Origin: Clostridia bacterium
GTDB lineage: Bacteria; Bacillota; Clostridia; UMGS1810
NCBI GenBank assembly: GCA_016293435.1
Contig: JAEDEG010000063.1
Coordinates: 1 to 14,695, forward strand
Length of the DNA: 14,695 nt
Reading direction: 5' to 3'
Part shown: one piece after another, positions 14,501 to 14,695 of the stretch
Layout: each line of letters starts with the position of its first letter
How positions within the stretch are numbered: position 1 is the stretch's first letter
The notes under the pieces: model-generated
Told to the model about the DNA's origin: nothing
Seen by the model: only the letters and a program-made list of their open reading frames with translations
The model's database searches: none
Position numbers and translations under genes: made by a program

Positions 14501-14695
14501 CCAACATGACAGTGACCGAGCTAAAAAAACGTCAAATGGAGGAGGAAGAAGTATATTGTCCCTTTGATGATGTTATTCTTTCCAAGCCCCGCATGTTTGC
14601 CACATCTGAAAAAATTGTTGGTTCAGACTACGGAACGCTTATTCACTATATTATGGAAAATCTTAGCTTCAAAGATATATCCACGGCTGATGATG
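11560..14695 (+). CDS. addA: ATP-dependent helicase/nuclease subunit A, AddA (cut by the right edge)
   Basis: The first 1045 codons of the superfamily 1 helicase and nuclease partner of AddB, open to the window end without a stop. Motifs are complete: Q7 (TKEQENAI), Walker A AAAGSGKT (22-29), motif Ia VTYTSAAAAEIKERI (usually VTFTNAAAAEM), IYIDEYQD with D383 and E384, VGDIKQSIYSFR (412-423), LNSNFRS around R457, SIHKSKGLEF (773-782) and RVLYVALTRA (846-855). At 1021-1029, GSDYGTLIH begins the C-terminal RecB-type nuclease, with H1029 a predicted metal ligand. The catalytic Asp and Lys of that domain lie beyond the window; by comparison with typical AddA, roughly 150-200 residues are missing. 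ATG 11560 has AAGGAGGT at 11544-11551. An earlier ATG at 11555 is followed at once by TAA. Confidence 0.95.
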   Translation, partial: MKWTKEQENAIKLPVSDLIVSAAAGSGKTAVMAERILSRITGENHVDIDKILVVTYTSAAAAEIKERIMKKIMEELASGDNEVLQKQLIKLPYAHISTIHSFCLNLIKKYFYLLDIDPSAKIADETEIDILKSSAVNQVFDTHYQNKDAEFLKLISDYSNRKDNAICDTVVKLYDFSRTMPDSKAWIDSLDKMYSDKNSPVLDFLVKCANLAGELALSLYRSAISLCKDNEDIVHIYNFLQTEIKKLEFTFDTTDYYEMYKRLSQLSFGRWPIYKGDCSVVPIIRSKRDEAKKIINEKIKKRYIYLSEDEIRADSETVLPHIAKYRQLASEFANAFEKMKKEKNLIDFSDFEHLALRLLRNSDNTPSQIADEVSMNFEEIYIDEYQDCNNIQNTIFSLISGARRNHPNVFCVGDIKQSIYSFRDSNPLLFREKCDTYPLFEGSVNPSNKILLNSNFRSRKSVLGFVNSLFTQIMSPECGDIVYDKDEYLYYGGGFDDINEDTESIDITIIDESNGFGRGDKKEHSSALSNIEAEAVHVAQRISRMVSSGYMLYDKKNNVKHSIEYKDFVVLLRSTSAAAPVFEKVFSSMGIPVYSDKGESYFDTEEIKFLISFLKIVDNPDDDIALVSVLKNPIFSFDENVLMTIRLNSPDTSFYNCVKIYQKSFDDAISKKLTVFLHKLEDYYLKSRYMDTDEFLNYLIKDIGLYTYLSVFPDGKLKKSNVKFLLRKAREFEKTNFKGIYSFVRFVENSKHGKKVEGAKVLNENDNVVRIMSIHKSKGLEFPVVFVSCLGRKFNKQYLKDSVSMHKDLGIGIDRIYKSAGVKINTVNNRSIKLKSDFESVSEELRVLYVALTRATEKLILTASCDNAPRILRKIENLAADEALNINPYLIYRCSSFLEMILYGVVRSDGYPSDFDYTSKISDGCKYNLSLINIEDISYSNSSNIGVCWQNCFDSPSDEYASVARKLDFVYQYDDANTIPSNMTVTELKKRQMEEEEVYCPFDDVILSKPRMFATSEKIVGSDYGTLIHYIMENLSFKDISTADD

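Noticed and set aside
1..14695. CRISPR arrays, tRNA or rRNA genes, transposases, phage genes and toxin-antitoxin pairs.
   Set aside because: No spaced direct repeats, tRNA-like cloverleafs or proteins of these kinds were recognised on either strand.
11560..14695. A frameshift or pseudogene in addA, because no closed reading frame is present.
   Set aside because: The frame is open and motif order is intact from 11560 to the last base; only the window edge truncates it.

Overview
The window looks like chromosomal DNA from a low-GC anaerobic Gram-positive bacterium, most likely class Clostridia. The reasons are A+T-rich spacers, strong GGAGG-type ribosome binding sites, near-consensus sigma-A promoters, a lipoprotein-type solute-binding protein, AddAB instead of RecBCD, and an oxygen-sensitive (R)-2-hydroxyacyl-CoA dehydratase/activase-type gene cluster. 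No rRNA, tRNA, insertion sequence, phage gene or CRISPR array is visible. The genes appear intact; only those at the two edges are cut.

Layout. (1) Positions 1-36, minus strand: the first 12 codons of an unidentified gene with its own promoter, divergent from what follows. (2) 338-4686, plus strand: an XRE-cupin regulator followed by potA, potB, potC and potD, a complete spermidine/putrescine ABC importer. It is transcribed from a perfect TTGACA-17-TATAAT promoter. Two copies of a GTTTAG-N5-CTAAA(C/T) inverted repeat lie downstream of that promoter and are probably the operator of the regulator. (3) 4687-4963: a convergent spacer filled by four consecutive hairpins, three with perfect stems of 13, 20 and 19 bp. 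The last has a T-run and is the likely pot terminator. (4) 4964-8060, minus strand: a three-gene operon with a BcrA/BadF/HgdC-type ATP-dependent iron-sulfur activase and two mutually similar HgdB/DUF2229-type proteins. (5) 8061-8255: a divergent promoter region. (6) 8256-14695, plus strand: addB, complete, and addA, cut by the right edge, encoding the two subunits of the AddAB helicase-nuclease.

How the genes work together. The regulator probably senses a small ligand, perhaps a polyamine, through its cupin domain and controls itself and the importer. PotD captures the ligand, PotB and PotC form the channel and PotA drives transport. The three-gene minus-strand operon encodes an electron-activation module of the 2-hydroxyacyl-CoA dehydratase superfamily with no substrate-defining neighbour, so its reaction is unknown. 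AddB and AddA process double-strand DNA ends for recombination.

The items most worth a second look are the duplicated operator at the pot promoter, the tandem hairpin array, the orphan activase/dehydratase-like module, and a Trp-to-Val change at a conserved polyamine-binding position in PotD.
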